Assembly (NCBI GenBank): GCA_034509495.1
Contig: CM067525.1
Coordinates: 2,374,780-2,438,779, forward strand
Length of the DNA: 64,000 nucleotides
Direction of reading: 5' to 3'
Source: Acestrorhynchus altus
Taxonomy: Eukaryota > Chordata > Actinopteri > Characiformes > Acestrorhynchidae
Shown piece after piece: positions 1-11,611 of the stretch. The stretch's first letter is position 1. Every line of letters begins with the position of its first letter. The notes under the pieces were generated by a model. That model did no database searches, was not told the DNA's origin, and was given only the letters and a program-made list of their open reading frames with translations. The position numbers were made by a program, and so were the translations under genes.

Positions 1-930
1 GACAGTCACACATGCCAGATATTGTTATTGCTAACAATAAGAAGCTAAGAAAATGCCATGTGACGTCCTGTGAACTCGGGTACTAAGAGTTAAGGGCTTG
101 TCTTATACTGTTGCACCTGGAGGAGCCTTTGGTGTGTTCCACTGTCTGCTAGTAGACACCGAGCAGACAAAGACAGCGTGGACAGCATGACAACGTTCTT
201 CAGGAGTCTGTTGGCCATCTAGTCAAAGTCCACTGCAGCAGCTTTTAAACAGAGGCCTTGACTCCGGCTGCCTGTTGATAGAATCACAGAGGCGCTCCTT
301 TCTCCTTCGCGCCGTGCGCTACTGTACTAAATCGATGAGTGTTATTGTTAAGACAGCAAGTGCCGCCGTCCCTTCTGATCGCGCAAGCGTGACGGAGCCT
401 CCCTGCCTCTGCGCTCGCCTTCTCTTTGTTTTCACGTTCCTTCTCCGCCAGACCTTGAGGTTAATGCTTTCTGTCACTCGCAGCGTGTTTGTTGCTTTCC
501 ACCTACAAATGCTATTGTTTCTCATTAGAAAAGAAATGGCCTCCTATCTGACGAGCGAGGGCGCAAGGTACGCGGGCGAATACCACTTTGTCCGCGGACA
601 ATTTAAATACCGACCCGACGCCGCGCCGGACGGGCCTGCTGCGATTCTAAAGAGTCGGAAGCGACCGTGTGGTGGACCATTCAATACATGCACACATAAA
701 TCTGTTACACAAACCCATTCAATGCCTCGCAGAAGCACACGCAGCTTGCTGTGATCGTCAGACAGAGACGAGACCTACAGTCAACCAGACGCACAACCGA
801 ACACAGACAGGCAAACAGAGCGGGTGGACGTAGTCTCTGTTCTGCCTCGAGGGAAGCTGCTTAAACCAGCTCCAGTGGACACCATGTTTCCGTCACGGTC
901 AGGGGGCTTGTTATTCTGTACTACACTACA
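1..930. other. No gene recognised
   Basis: Short frames here resemble nothing known. The interval 545-670 is relatively CpG-rich and holds a perfect 14-bp palindrome, TTGTCCGCGGACAA, at 588-601. Confidence 0.5.
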
Positions 931-1252
931 TACACCAATCAACCCAGGACCCCACAGGACCACCACAGAGCAGCTATGATGGTGGGTGGTGGGTCATTCT
1001 CAGCACTGCAGTCACACTGACGTGGTGGTGGTGTGTTAGTGTGTGTTGCTGGTACGAGTGGATCAGACACAGCGGTGCAGCCGGAGTGTTTAAACTGTGT
1101 CCACTCCTTGTCCACTCTATCAGACACTCCTAGCAAGTGGCTCCACCACGTTTAAACACTCCAGCAGCACTGCTGTGTCTGATCCACTCGTACCAGCGCA
1201 ACACACACTAACACACCACCACCACGTCAGTGTGACTGCAGTGCTGAGAACA
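931..1252 (-). repeat. Palindromic TTTAAAC repeat, copy A
   Basis: One copy of a family repeated nine times in this window. Its arm runs from CAGTGCTGAGAA through CACCACCACCA and GATCCACTCGTACCAGC to CTCCAGCAGCA next to TTTAAAC, and here it occurs in both orientations around a short centre (1090-1155). The outer segment contains GGACCCCACAGGACCACCAC. This copy lacks most of the longer central part seen in copy F. Apparent reading frames in it are shared by descent among copies and show no coding signature. Confidence 0.8.
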
Positions 1253-1256
1253 GACA

Positions 1257-1333
1257 ATGGCGATCCATTCGGTACTCTTCAGAGCGATTTCATCAGAAGG
1301 AATGATTAGATGTCTCAATACTTTTGTCCATAT
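1257..1333 (-). mobile_element. DNA-transposon-like terminus (ACAAAAGTATTG)
   Basis: Read on the - strand, the segment begins ATATGGACAAAAGTATTG and continues into TTCTGATGAAATC. It is homologous to the terminus at 10130-10215, so this is a dispersed element end. It directly abuts palindromic repeat copy A. The transposon superfamily is not resolved. Confidence 0.5.
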
Positions 1334-1382
1334 GGCGTATGTTACACTGGGAAAACACTGGTATTATACTGTCACCAATGCC

Positions 1383-1388
1383 TCTCTT

Positions 1389-1463
<75 letters not shown>
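1383..1463. repeat. (CT)n(CA)n microsatellite
   Basis: A short CT tract is followed by about 31 CA units (1402-1463). Confidence 0.95.
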
Positions 1464-1466
<3 letters not shown>

Positions 1467-1489
1467 CCATAAGGCATGAGTGCGGCACT

Positions 1490-2335
1490 GGAGATCCAAC
1501 GAGTGCTGTGTGTTGTGACAGTCCAAACACACTGTTACTCAGTCGGTGCTATGCATGTGTTCTATTAGAACAGTACACCACCTCCGAGTATCGGGGACCA
1601 ACACACCACGGGACGAGCCCCCCCTTACACACTCACAGCACAACACTACACCGCCGCTGTGATAATGGCAAGCGTCTAATCCGAACGCAACAAAAGCTAT
1701 TGTGGAAATAAAACAAGGAAGAAACAAAGCTAGACGAGAAGGAAGTGAGCTGGCAGGAGAGCAGAATCACTTCAGAAAACAACAACAACACAAAGACTAA
1801 TGTTTTGCATAAAAACATACAAAACACTGGCTGAAAGTGCCAGAAACGGAACCGATACTTGGAAATGTACCATTTTATTTTATTCATAGTTTCATTAAAA
1901 CTATGTACCAAGTTTCATATTTTTAATTTCGAACTCTAATCTGAGTATCTGAGCATTGTCTGACACCTGCAGTCATGTGAATACAATCATGTGAACTAAG
2001 ACACCCCATAATTAAACTCTAACATATAGAATCATATGGACTTTTGATCCATATTTGAACTATATTGAGAAATATCTTTTTTAATATTTATAAAAGTTAT
2101 AAATGATTAGAACATTGTGAAAGAGGAGGAGCTTAAAGAATTCTGCATGGAGGTGTGGGAGGATCTAGTGCAGGTCAGAGACAGGTTGACAGTTACAGGA
2201 AACATTAATTATTTATGTTTATTAATTATATGTTATTAATTTTGTGGTTAAATCAGTCCCGTCTCTCGATGTGATGCATTTATTAAGTATTAAGTTGATA
2301 TTTGTATAAATAGAAAGAATGTGATGGAGAGTTAC
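1490..2335. other. No gene recognised
   Basis: Sequence becomes AT-rich from about 1880. I see no repeat, RNA gene or conserved protein similarity here. Confidence 0.5.
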
Positions 2336-2336
2336 G

Positions 2337-2655
2337 TTAACGAGGTCCTTCAACCTGTGGTTCTACCTCTTCTGAACACACACTCCGTTGCTCTGTTCCA
2401 AAAGGACGACGCTCGTCCACACACTGCTGCCGTCTCAAGATCTCGCCTTGAAGACACAGATACTCCGCCGTGGTCAGTCTCATCTCCAGACCTGTCCCTG
2501 ATTGAAAATGTGTGGACGCTGTTGGACGCTCTATCAACACTCCACCCCTACCGCACCATCTGCAGAACTGAGTGAGAACATTCAAGCTGCATGGGATGGA
2601 TCATCACAGGACACCATTAGGAACCTCTACACCTCCACGCAGAGACGTCTGGCAT
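2337..2655 (+). mobile_element. Tc1-like transposase C-terminal fragment
   Basis: Translation gives the Tc1/mariner catalytic-core landmarks: a DDARPHTA block (second catalytic Asp) and SPDLSLIENVW (third acidic residue), then the tail motif NIQAAWDGSSQDTIRNLY in another frame. The frame breaks between these blocks at CAGAACTGAG. The N-terminal two thirds of the transposase and both terminal repeats are missing. Related copies lie at 20494, 48365 and 59010. Confidence 0.85.
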
Positions 2656-2659
2656 CATC

Positions 2660-3245
2660 TTATATCAGTCTAAATTTAAACCAGTGTGGAGTTGGCCTTT
2701 TGTCCAGCTCTGATTTGGTGATGCCAGGAGGAACAGCCGGGTTTGAGGTTCCTACTTTGTCACATCCATGTCCTGAAATCTCATTACTCAGCTTTTCCAA
2801 GGAAAATACCGTTTGTCATTCTAGAGCCTCCTTCTCTGAACGTCGGTGTGGCAGACAGTGAGAGTGTGGGCTGTTTGAGGATTATATCAGACTCCTCCTC
2901 GTATCCAGTCCAGCACTTTCTGCTGATGTTGGTCCAGTATAGATATGCCATCTCTATTGTGAAGAAATTGAAAGATGGCCATCAGTATTAGGTAAGTCCT
3001 GCTAGTGTATAACAGAGCCACTGGAACGGGACAGCTGACACTGTCGTATCTGGAAAAGACTGACGGCTGTAGCCGTCAAAGTATTGCGACTCATAGATTT
3101 GGAGATAGTTGGGGATGCAGTGAATGCCGGAGGTAAGACACAAAATGTGCAAGTCATCACAATACACAGCAGTTATTCATCACCTCAACACAAAATCATC
3201 CAGCCAATCAGTTTGAAATGTCACATGTGATAAGACTAAACCACG
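2660..3245. other. No gene recognised
   Basis: I can assign nothing here apart from the flanking transposon fragments. Confidence 0.45.
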
Positions 3246-3249
3246 CAAC

Positions 3250-3420
3250 GTGACTGCTGTGAGTCATGACCTCATTAGAAGGAGAAGAGGACGACCTCAG
3301 AGAAGGTTTATGGATGTAGTGAAGGTGGACATGGAGACAGTTGGTGTAACAGTAGAGGAGGAAGGGGATAGGGCAAGATGGAGGCAGATGATCCACTGTG
3401 GTGAGGGAGCAGAACTTATG
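3250..3420 (+). mobile_element. Non-LTR retrotransposon C-terminal fragment
   Basis: The frame contains RRRGRPQRRFMDVVKVDM followed by GDRARWRQMIHCGE. This pattern, with GRPxxR, then D..K.DM, then RARWR, is typical of the extreme C-terminus of vertebrate LINE reverse-transcriptase proteins. Everything upstream of this tail is absent, as expected of a 5'-truncated copy. Confidence 0.7.
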
Positions 3421-3502
3421 ACCTCATCAGGTGCGTTGAAAGGAGTTGGAAGACCTGCGTACGCTGCGTGGTAAACAACGTAAACGTAAAAGTGCTCACA
3501 GC

Positions 3503-3605
3503 ACCTCCGCATTTAACCCATCCACACACTAGGGGGCAGTGAGGTGGGCAGCTCTATCCACGGCACCCCGGGGGCAGCTGGGGAGATCAAGGGTCCTTCA
3601 GTCCT
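3503..3605 (+). repeat. Dispersed CATTTAACCC...CTAGGGGGCAGTGA repeat
   Basis: Shares CATTTAACCC, CACACTAGGGGGCAGTGA and GTGGGCAGC with 31731-31870. From memory the same sequence is widespread in fish genomes as a short non-coding repeat. Confidence 0.65.
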
Positions 3606-3609
3606 GTTA

Positions 3610-4505
3610 GACAAGGTTCTAGATATGTGAACCTCCGTCCAGCCGATAATAGACCCCTTTTAATTCAACTCGTTGAGCAGCACCAACAGCCCTAGAAAGC
3701 AATGGTACATCATCCTGCTACTTCTATTCATAACACTTCCTACACCATGTTTGACGGATGACGTGTCACAGCTTTCTTCTTTCTCTTCTTCTATGAATTT
3801 CGGGTACATGCTAATTTTACAACCTACTGTAGCTCTCGAACTGGGCAATGCACAGTCCACCAATCTGCTGTATGAAGATGTGTTCCCGTCACTGTTTGCA
3901 CAGAACACGAACGAAGGCATTGGGAACGAAAAAAAAAGAGAGACTGGCCATGTCCAGCCAGCTACAGCCTCCAGCATCAAATGCTAATGTGTCATTTACC
4001 TACCACTGTGAGGCCCGGATTAACTCAGACCACAACACAAAAGCAAGCGCTCTGGGAAAATGCCTACTGAGAAGTGCTGTACAAATACAGCTGAACTCAA
4101 CTGATTAGATCACCTGAAGGGCCTTTAAAAAGACCTCTAATTGAGTAATCAATGTTAAGAGGACTTCAAAAAATCTTGTTTTCTTTTATTACTCTCTGCT
4201 CTGTTTTCCGTTCCAAACAAATTAAGTGTAATTTGATGACGTTACTTGGTGAGACTTTTTCTGCTTCTGTTAAAAAAAAAATGGCCTGCCTAGTCACAGG
4301 CCTGGAGTCGAGGACCAACGGGTAAAGGTCATAGAGCCCAAGGGGTTCTTTTGGCAACTCATTTCATCTGTTCTTTTTAAAAGACAGCAAAACGATTGAT
4401 CAAAAAGGGGGCAGTGGGGTCCCCGTGCTATTTTGAAGATGGTGGTGGAAGGTGGTGGACAATCGCCCCATAGTCCTGGCCTGCTGGAGCTTTTTACACA
4501 ATCCA
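3610..4505. other. No gene recognised
   Basis: Overlapping frames on both strands at 3660-3990 are similar in length and match nothing I know. A short A-run lies at 4272-4281. Confidence 0.45.
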
Positions 4506-4507
4506 GT

Positions 4508-4753
4508 TTAGTAGGTGTATGGACGCAAGAGGGTGAAGACGAGCACGTGCCTCTTTTTAATCCGCCCCCATTTTGTCTCGTTGCTGGGCGGCCAATGAAC
4601 TTGGAGGAAAGTGTCGAGTGTGATATGAGACAGCATGGCCAATTTCACTCTCAGACTCCGGCTGCCGATGGCAACCAGCACGACCCCGGGATTCAAACCT
4701 GCGAACCTCAGATTATAGCGGTATCCCATCAGACCGCTGAGCCACTCCGAGCT
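4508..4753 (-). repeat. tRNA-derived SINE, copy S1
   Basis: On the - strand the tRNA-like head starts near 4753. An A-box-like TGGCTCAGCGG lies at 4744-4734 and a B box, GGTTTGAATCC, at 4699-4689. A body follows that contains GCCATCGGCAGCCGGAGTCT, shared with the copies at 17.9 and 52.05 kb. It is a SINE, not a functional tRNA gene, because the acceptor stem and 3' half do not pair as a tRNA. Confidence 0.8.
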
Positions 4754-4759
4754 CTGCAG

Positions 4760-5129
4760 TGTTCTAACTAATGAGCTTTCAGAACCGGTGCTTTAGAACA
4801 GGGATGACTGTAGGATACGTGGTGTTGAAACACTTGATTAGCTTTGGAACACACTGCACTGAGTGAACTGGGGTGCTTTATCAGGGCTGGCTGATGTACT
4901 GTTGTTGAACTGTGCATTATTCACTCCTGCCTTTACTCCTGGTGTCTTCAACTCTTTCTAATAAAGTGTGATAAGCAGGAGACCTGCTCCGCTCATCTGC
5001 ACCTAAACGTGCCACAAGAAGTCAAAGTGAAAAGTTTTGGACTCTGAGGCTGAACACTCTAGACACGTTCACTCACCTTTAACCCCTCTGGTGATTCAGA
5101 ACACTTTAAAGTACCGTGCAACTCAACAA

Positions 5130-5130
<1 letters not shown>
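4760..5130. other. No gene recognised
   Basis: Nothing identified. Confidence 0.45.

Positions 5131-5131
<1 letters not shown>

Positions 5132-5209
<78 letters not shown>
5132..5209. repeat. (CA)n microsatellite
   Basis: About 38 near-perfect CA units. Confidence 0.95.
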
Positions 5210-5213
<4 letters not shown>

Positions 5214-5708
5214 ATGCACCCGAGTAGTGAAGTCAAAGCTGACAGACTAAAAGCATGTATCCGTGAGTTTGGCAGAAGCACATTTGGGTTAATTTCCGCT
5301 CTGCTCTAAATGGAATTTGCATGTTGTGCTGGAGTCACATCACAAGGAAAAAGTGTTGCCAGGGAAAGTTTGTTCTAGATGTGAAAGTTACAGCGGTACC
5401 GGGAGGTGAAGTACATAGCAAGGTACTCAGAATGGCCACATGCACTGTAGATACAGAGCCCTGGAACCCACTCCTGATCCGCCACGAAACACCTGACATT
5501 GCAATATTTTGTTGCTCTGCGAGAGACAATACAAAAGTCCCCTAATCCCATTATCTAAACTCCTGTCCCTGATCAATAAGAGCGATCAGTGTAGAAGCTC
5601 CAGACGCAGGTAAAGAGAAATACAGTAAAGAGGAGGAAGAATGTCTCATTCTGAAGAAAGTAGCTGAGATCTGAGCTGGTTTGAAGAACAAAGCTTGGTT
5701 CCAGATTT

Positions 5709-5840
5709 CTCCTGGATGCCCTCAGCCGATTCCATCAGCAGCACACCTGTTTTAACATCACTGAGCACTGATTTACCACAGCAGGTGTTGATGAGACTAT
5801 AAGTAATACTAGACTCCCACGAGGAGAACTTTGGAGATGT
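5709..5840 (+). repeat. Dispersed repeat R, copy 1
   Basis: Shares long matches with 61259-61405, including GATTCCATCAGCAGCAC and TAATACTAGACTCCCACGAG. The family is not identified and no coding potential is seen. Confidence 0.7.
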
Positions 5841-5844
5841 TTAA

Positions 5845-6630
5845 TGGAAAACCATGGATGTTATTAGTGGTTCTCTCACTGCCCAGAAAGTATTTACCTT
5901 CTCATTAACACAGATCCACTGCTATGAAGAACTTGGCTTAATGTAAACATCCTAATGTTCTTAATTCCAGTGCTTCAGGTCCAGTGTACTGGTAATGTTT
6001 GCATGATGTATTAAAGGGCTCCTCAGCTCTGGGTCTACAGGGCTGGTTTCCAGTATAGTTTGAGGACTGCACTGTTCAAACCTGGCACATTGACTGGGTT
6101 TATTAGGCCGAGAATTGAGGAAAATGTGTTGGACAGCAGATCTTCATTACACATTATATACCTTAATATCTACATACTACGGTACATAATATCTACCTTA
6201 AATAATCCGTATCCACCATAACATGATGTTTAACAATAAACAATAGCATGCTGTGAAGTTCATGTAGAACATACGCGGCTCAAAAATAAAAATTGAAGTT
6301 CATTTTTCCTCAAATGTGGTCATTTTGGACCTACATGGCTTTTTAACAATCACAAATATAATATATGAATCATATCAAATCACATTTCTCTATCTGTTGG
6401 ACCAGTCTGGGTTTGGTCGATGCCGAGTGTACGTTGACTCAGTGCAGCAGTTGTGAAGTTTGGATGAGGAGGGATAATGCAACAGGGAAACGAGTTGTTC
6501 CCGCACGACCACGTCCTAGTACACAAAGCAAGCCCTACAAATGCGTGGTTGGGTGCGTTCAGTGTGGAGGAACTTGACTGGCCCCAAAAGTCAGGCCCTC
6601 CCATCCACCCACAGAGTAGAAGCACAACGT
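5845..6630. other. No gene recognised
   Basis: AT-rich between 6120 and 6370. Nothing identified. Confidence 0.45.
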
Positions 6631-6636
6631 AATGTG

Positions 6637-6668
<32 letters not shown>
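6637..6668. repeat. (CA)n microsatellite
   Basis: About 15 CA units following TGTATA. Confidence 0.9.
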
Positions 6669-6669
<1 letters not shown>

Positions 6670-6672
<3 letters not shown>

Positions 6673-7315
6673 GGAGCCAGAGCACGAGAAAGAGATATTT
6701 AAGCTCACCCTCCATAATGACGAGGCAGATCGTAATTAAGATAGCCGCTGCTGCAGTGGTGTAATTCTCAGCAAGAGCTGCTTTGATGGGCTCTCGTTAA
6801 ACGCTACATAAATAGGTGCAGTAGAGCCATCATATTTTGATTACAAGATTGAAGTGTGTGTGTGGGGTGGAGAGGAGGCCATCTTCGCTCCAACTGGACT
6901 CCACTTTAACAATGGAAAAGAAAAAGATAAAGGAGAAGGTTGCGGCTGATGTTCTCTCGGTGCAGAATATGAGGTGGGCGCCCTCGGCTAGACTGAGGTA
7001 TGTGAAATATGCTGAAATCGTCCAGGACAGGGCGATTATGGGACTTTCCACAAGAAGGACTCTGAAGGTCATATCCTTCATAAAGAAAATCAAAGACACT
7101 TCCATCAAATCTGTATTTTGTCAATGCCAGTCAGAAGGGTGAAGGCTTAATCAAAGCCAGTGTGGAGTAAAGCACTCTAAAGGGAGTGCACTGAAGTGTG
7201 CGCTTGAGTGTTGATTGTCTCTAACTCATGACACCCGTGATTCCATGTGGAGCTCATGAGATGATGAAACCACGAATATATAATGACAGTGTGAAAAGGT
7301 AAATGATCCAGTCTC
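6670..7315. other. No gene recognised
   Basis: A 101-codon frame at 6837-7142 is opposed by a comparable antisense frame and shows no recognisable domain. I do not call it a gene. Confidence 0.4.
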
Positions 7316-7317
7316 TA

Positions 7318-7880
7318 CATCGAATGACTCTGAATTATACATCTATTAAACACGATTCAGTATCTGCAGGAAACGATTCAGTTATACAGTGAATGACTCA
7401 GTAACTATCTGAATGGTTCAGCATGTATAGAACACGATTCAGTATCTACTACAAATGATTCAGTTATACAGTGAATGACTCAGTAACTACCTGAATGGTT
7501 CAGCATGTATAGAACACGATTCAGTATCTACTATGAATGATTCGGTGTGTACTGCAAACGATTCAGTAACTACATTAAATGATTCGATATCTACACTACA
7601 TGCTTAAGTATCTACTATAATCATTCCGATATCTACTACAAATGATTCAGTCTCTACACTGAACAACTCAGTGACTACAGTAAACGATTCAGTATTGACA
7701 ATAAATGATATATCTATGACAGATGATTCAGTAACGATAAATGATTCAGTGTCTAAAGTAAGTGATTATAAACACTTAAGATGGTTTAAGATCCATTATT
7801 AATATTCAGTACCTACTACAACTGATTTACTAACTGCTGAAATGATTCAGTATCTACTATGAATGATTCAGTAACTTCAA
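7318..7880. repeat. Degenerate GATTCAGT minisatellite
   Basis: About 25 diverged units of roughly 20-21 bp built on AATGATTCAGTATCTACTA. A block of four units is itself duplicated with an 82-bp period: GTTATACAGTGAATGACTCA recurs at 7381 and 7463. Several units read TGACTCA, the AP-1 consensus. Confidence 0.85.
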
Positions 7881-7884
7881 TAGA

Positions 7885-8850
7885 ACGAGGTATTGGCTAT
7901 CTAGAACTCTTTACTGTTTACAGATCCTTTACCAGTGGCCAGTTTCTGACCTCACAGCTCAATTCTCTACCTGACAGTGACTGCACTGACCTTACCCGAT
8001 ACCACACACACTACCAACAATCTACCCTGTCACTGGTCTGCTGTGCCGAGAGTGGCACACCACCCTAACAATACCAGCTCAACCATGTGGTCAGACGAAC
8101 CAGCGGACGGTGAGTTTGAGGGCTGTTGACAGTAGTTCTAAACCCAGGGCGTGTAAACTTATAGCGAGGGACAAAGCTGAGTCCACTCCGTACGTACGCA
8201 CGCCTTCCTTCCTTCCCTCGCCTCACCCTGCCTGAAAGTCACGCCGTCCCTCCCGTTTCTGCAGCGCTGCCTCGTCTCCGGCTGAGCGGATAGGCAAATA
8301 CAGGCTTAAGCCTTTTAGGGGGTGGCATATGTCACCGCACCGCGTGTGTTTTACACCCTTAAGGAGGTGTTCGCTGACTCAGGGCCCTGCTATGAGGTGT
8401 ATGAGTGTGTGTATGTACGTGTAAGGGCTGTCTTTCCGCTGCAGTCTGTATTTAAGTGCTGCTGCAGCACATCTCAATTCCCTGCCAGTGATGGTAACAT
8501 TCAGAAAATGGCTGTAAACATATTCATTATAGATTGTGTTTGTGGGTAAAGAGACACCGTGACTTTGTGGGCTGTGATTTTGAGATTGTGCTCCAGAGAT
8601 AAAGGTGCAAGGTGCAATTCCGACACTACACTCAGCGATGGAGCTCATGGCTAAGTACAGGTTGAGCTGCGTTTTACAGGTCACGCACAAGAGCTTAAGG
8701 TCGAGGTCAAACACTGAGCTGACATTACTGTTGACGTAGCTGAAACCAGTATTTCTGATCCAATCAGCCCAGATCTTCGTCAAACCCGTTGCGTGTAAAG
8801 TGGCGATCATGTCTCTGAAGATCTCGGAACATCTCAGAACACCAATACTC
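7885..8850. other. No gene recognised
   Basis: A short CCTT-rich stretch lies at 8201-8220. The opposed frames at 8322-8810 match nothing I know. Confidence 0.4.
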
Positions 8851-8855
8851 CAAGC

Positions 8856-9000
8856 ACTGTTGTTCTATCATTCCAGACAGTGGTTCATCTGTTTCTCTGC
8901 AGACTTTATTCTCCTCCTTTCACCCTGATCTTCAATGATCAGGACCCCACAGGACCACCACAGAGCAGCTGTTATGTGGGTGGTGGGACATTATCATCAG
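8856..9000 (+). repeat. Palindromic TTTAAAC repeat, outer segment, copy I
   Basis: Only the outer, non-palindromic part of the family is present: CAGACTTTATTCTCCTCCTT, CACCCTGATCTTCAATGATC and GGACCCCACAGGACCACCAC. It matches the right end of copies D and F in inverse orientation. Confidence 0.75.
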
Positions 9001-9049
9001 TGGATCGGACACTGGAATACTGAACCACTTCTGCTGAAATATCCCATCA

Positions 9050-9310
9050 TTGTGGGGGTATCAACTAGGTGTAGTAATGATGTATTCCCAGTACACACAC
9101 GACATTGTGGATCGAGGAACGTTCAATGACTGCCCAACATCGGAAATGGAATGTTATGTCCATTGGGACCAGCTGGGTCCACATCATGGACCAGTGCCGC
9201 TGCGTTTCACAGCTTGCTGACCATGTGCAGCCCTTCATGGACTCCCTGCACACCCACAACAATGGGACTTTCCAACAGGATGATGCCATGGGCTCAAGTA
9301 GTCCTTGAGG
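9050..9310 (+). mobile_element. Degraded Tc1-like transposase fragment
   Basis: The frame reads ADHVQPFMDSLHTHNNGTF then QQDDA, the region around the second catalytic Asp of Tc1-like transposases (typically FQQDNAPCH). It belongs to a different subfamily from the 2.3-kb fragment. Stops and a lost PCH block show it is dead. Confidence 0.65.
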
Positions 9311-9329
9311 GAATGCCACTGATATCTCA

Positions 9330-9980
9330 TGAGGTTTGGAAGGTCAGTGTTGTGTTGTGTTGACATCTTACACACGCCTTTCTACAAACCAATCGGACGA
9401 TTTTTAAATCTCAAACGAAGACAAATTTGAGACAAAAATGATGTCAAACTACAAAAGCATCCTGCACCCAGGAGAGACGAGAAACAGTCCCGACATCAGT
9501 GATATAATCACTGCGATGGCTCTGTCTCTGCTCCTGCTCCAACACTATGAGTCAGTAAGAAGAGCCAGTAGAGTGTTAGCCAGCCATGACCAGCGTGTCC
9601 CCTGTGGACGGGACTGAGAGAGTGAGTGTGTCAGTGTGTGTAAGTGTGTATGTGGAGCTGCAGGAGAGAAGAGGGTCAGGTATAAGCACTAATAGAGGCA
9701 GCCGGTGCAATTTGTCAGCGGCAACGGTGGTGAGAACTGATATCTCCCAGAAGCCCTGAGGGCCTGGGCGGAAACCTCCTGCTGCGCTGCCCGCCGCCGG
9801 TCCCTCTGCCTGCATCGTCCCACAGCCAGGAGGACGAGAGAAATGAATGAGGGAACGAGCGTCTGCATAGGAACGAGCCCAACAAATAGGATTACGTCCC
9901 CTGTGTTGAGAGGGCCTGTTGGCGTGCTCTCCCTCATCTCCGTCGTGAGCTCACATCAGGCTGAAAACAGCAGCTGTGGG
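9330..9980. other. No gene recognised
   Basis: Nothing identified. Confidence 0.4.
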
Positions 9981-9983
9981 CTA

Positions 9984-10036
9984 GTGTGTGTGTGTGTGTA
10001 TGTGTGTGTGTGTGTGTGAGTGTGTGGGTGGGTGGG
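9984..10036. repeat. (TG)n microsatellite
   Basis: TG tract with interruptions, ending in GGGTGGGTGGG. Confidence 0.9.
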
Positions 10037-10129
10037 CAGCAAGCAGCAGCTCCATTTACAGTTCCTCTGGTGATATGACCACGTGATAGGTGCTCGTGTG
10101 TGTGAAGGACAGTTATATATCGTTTTATA

Positions 10130-10215
10130 TACGGGGACAAAAGTATTGGGACACCTGCTCATTCACTGTTTCTTCTGAAATCAAGGCTATTAAACAGAGT
10201 TTATCCTGATTGGTT
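10130..10215 (+). mobile_element. DNA-transposon-like terminus (ACAAAAGTATTG)
   Basis: Begins ATATACGGGGACAAAAGTAT and continues into TTTCTTCTGAAATCAAGG. It is homologous, in the opposite orientation, to 1257-1333. It lies about 160 bp upstream of palindromic repeat copy B. Its partner terminus is not evident. Confidence 0.55.
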
Positions 10216-10377
10216 GGAGTCACTGTCTCTGTCCAGATCATTTATACTACATTTTGTAGCACTGACCTGAGGATTTGATTGCATTCAGCCACAAAACTCT
10301 CAGTGAGGTCAGGATGTTCCACTGCTCCACAGCTCAGTGCTCAGTCCCTGTCTACAGGGACTAGACAAGCTGTGTGT

Positions 10378-10722
10378 GTGCACAGCAGTGCTGCTGGAGT
10401 GTTTAAACCCTGTGTCCACTCACTGTCCACTCTATTAGACACTCCTACCGAGTGTCTCCACCTTGTAGATGTAAAGTCAGAGACAGAAGCTCATCTGTTT
10501 CTGCACAGTTTGTGTTGGTCGTCCTCTAGTCCTTCATCAGTGCTCACAGGACGCTGCACACAGGACGCTCTTGGCTGGACATTTCTGGTTGGTGGACTGT
10601 TCTCGGTCGAGCAGTGACACTGAGGGGTTTAAACACTCCAGCAGCACTGCTGCGTCTGATCCACTCGTACCGACAACACACACTAACACACCACCACCGT
10701 GAAACGAGGCGGTGGTCCTGTG
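10378..10722 (-). repeat. Palindromic TTTAAAC repeat, copy B
   Basis: Contains both TTTAAAC-bearing arms (10400 and 10628) around a roughly 215-bp centre. The centre includes AGATGTAAAGTCAGAGACAG and CATTTCTGGTTGGTGGACTG, shared with copy F. The left arm is truncated. Confidence 0.8.
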
Positions 10723-10724
10723 GG

Positions 10725-11255
10725 GTTCATAAAATTTAATTTTACTCACTTTATCGTACGTTACACACCACGCTTATAGTTTTACAATTTTCCACATCCT
10801 GATCACACACCCACACACACACACGTGGGTGCAGCCACACACAGAAGACTCCAGGAGACAAGAGTTCTCCACCGTGGTGAACAGAGCCAGGCTGAACAGT
10901 TTCAACTCTAAAAGCTACACAATCACAGGAAGCTCTTACATGAAATGAGGCTGAAAGCTCTGTCTGGTGCGTGAAACACTTCTCAAACAGTAGTGAGAAT
11001 AATTCTCCCAAACACGGATTCTAAATACGTGCAGAGTGGAGGGACAGACCCCAGATTACCATCACTTTTCCTCAGACATTATGTTATTGTTTTTTAAAAC
11101 CAATCTTCTTTTAGCTGGTTCCTGGAACTGCAGTCATGCAGAGAACCGTTCAGGAGAACCCATTTTGAGGAGAAGGTGACAGAGACATCACTGATTTAAT
11201 GATGATATACAGCGTAATAATGCACTGAACAATGAACTTTATATCATTTTACATC
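10725..11255. other. No gene recognised
   Basis: Nothing identified apart from a short CA tract at 10806-10824. Confidence 0.4.
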
Positions 11256-11261
11256 ATCATT

Positions 11262-11520
11262 TTTTTTTACCCCCAATTTTATCCCAGAGAATTTGGAAGT
11301 GCCAATTCTCTTGGCACTAGGAGGATGAGCACATGCCTCCTCCGATACATATGACGTCAACCACTGCCTTGTTTCGAACTGCCACCCTTTGCATCCTTGC
11401 CAGGACAGCCAGTGCGCCGGGTCCTCAACTCTGATACAATGGAGACGCCTGACGCCTGTGCCGATCAGCATCGCTCCGAGTGTAATGTGGGGACAGAGAG
11501 ACATCTACCCAATAGAGGGA
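11262..11520 (-). repeat. tRNA-derived SINE family, copy S2 (no tRNA head)
   Basis: Body segment with GAGCACATGCCTCCTCCGAT, TTTCGAACTGCC and a CATCTACCC block, seen on the + strand. The tRNA-like end expected near 11520-11700 is missing. It aligns in order with copies S3 and S6. Confidence 0.7.
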
Positions 11521-11611
11521 ATATTGTCACAAGCGTAATTATCATGACATTAATCATGAATTATCAATACATCCACTAGAGGGCAGTTCCAAGTCCAAGG
11601 TTTGATATTGT

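Noticed and set aside
4682..4753. Possible tRNA gene on the - strand
   Set aside because: A- and B-box-like sequences exist but the acceptor stem and 3' end do not fit, and related bodies follow in other copies; it is a SINE head.
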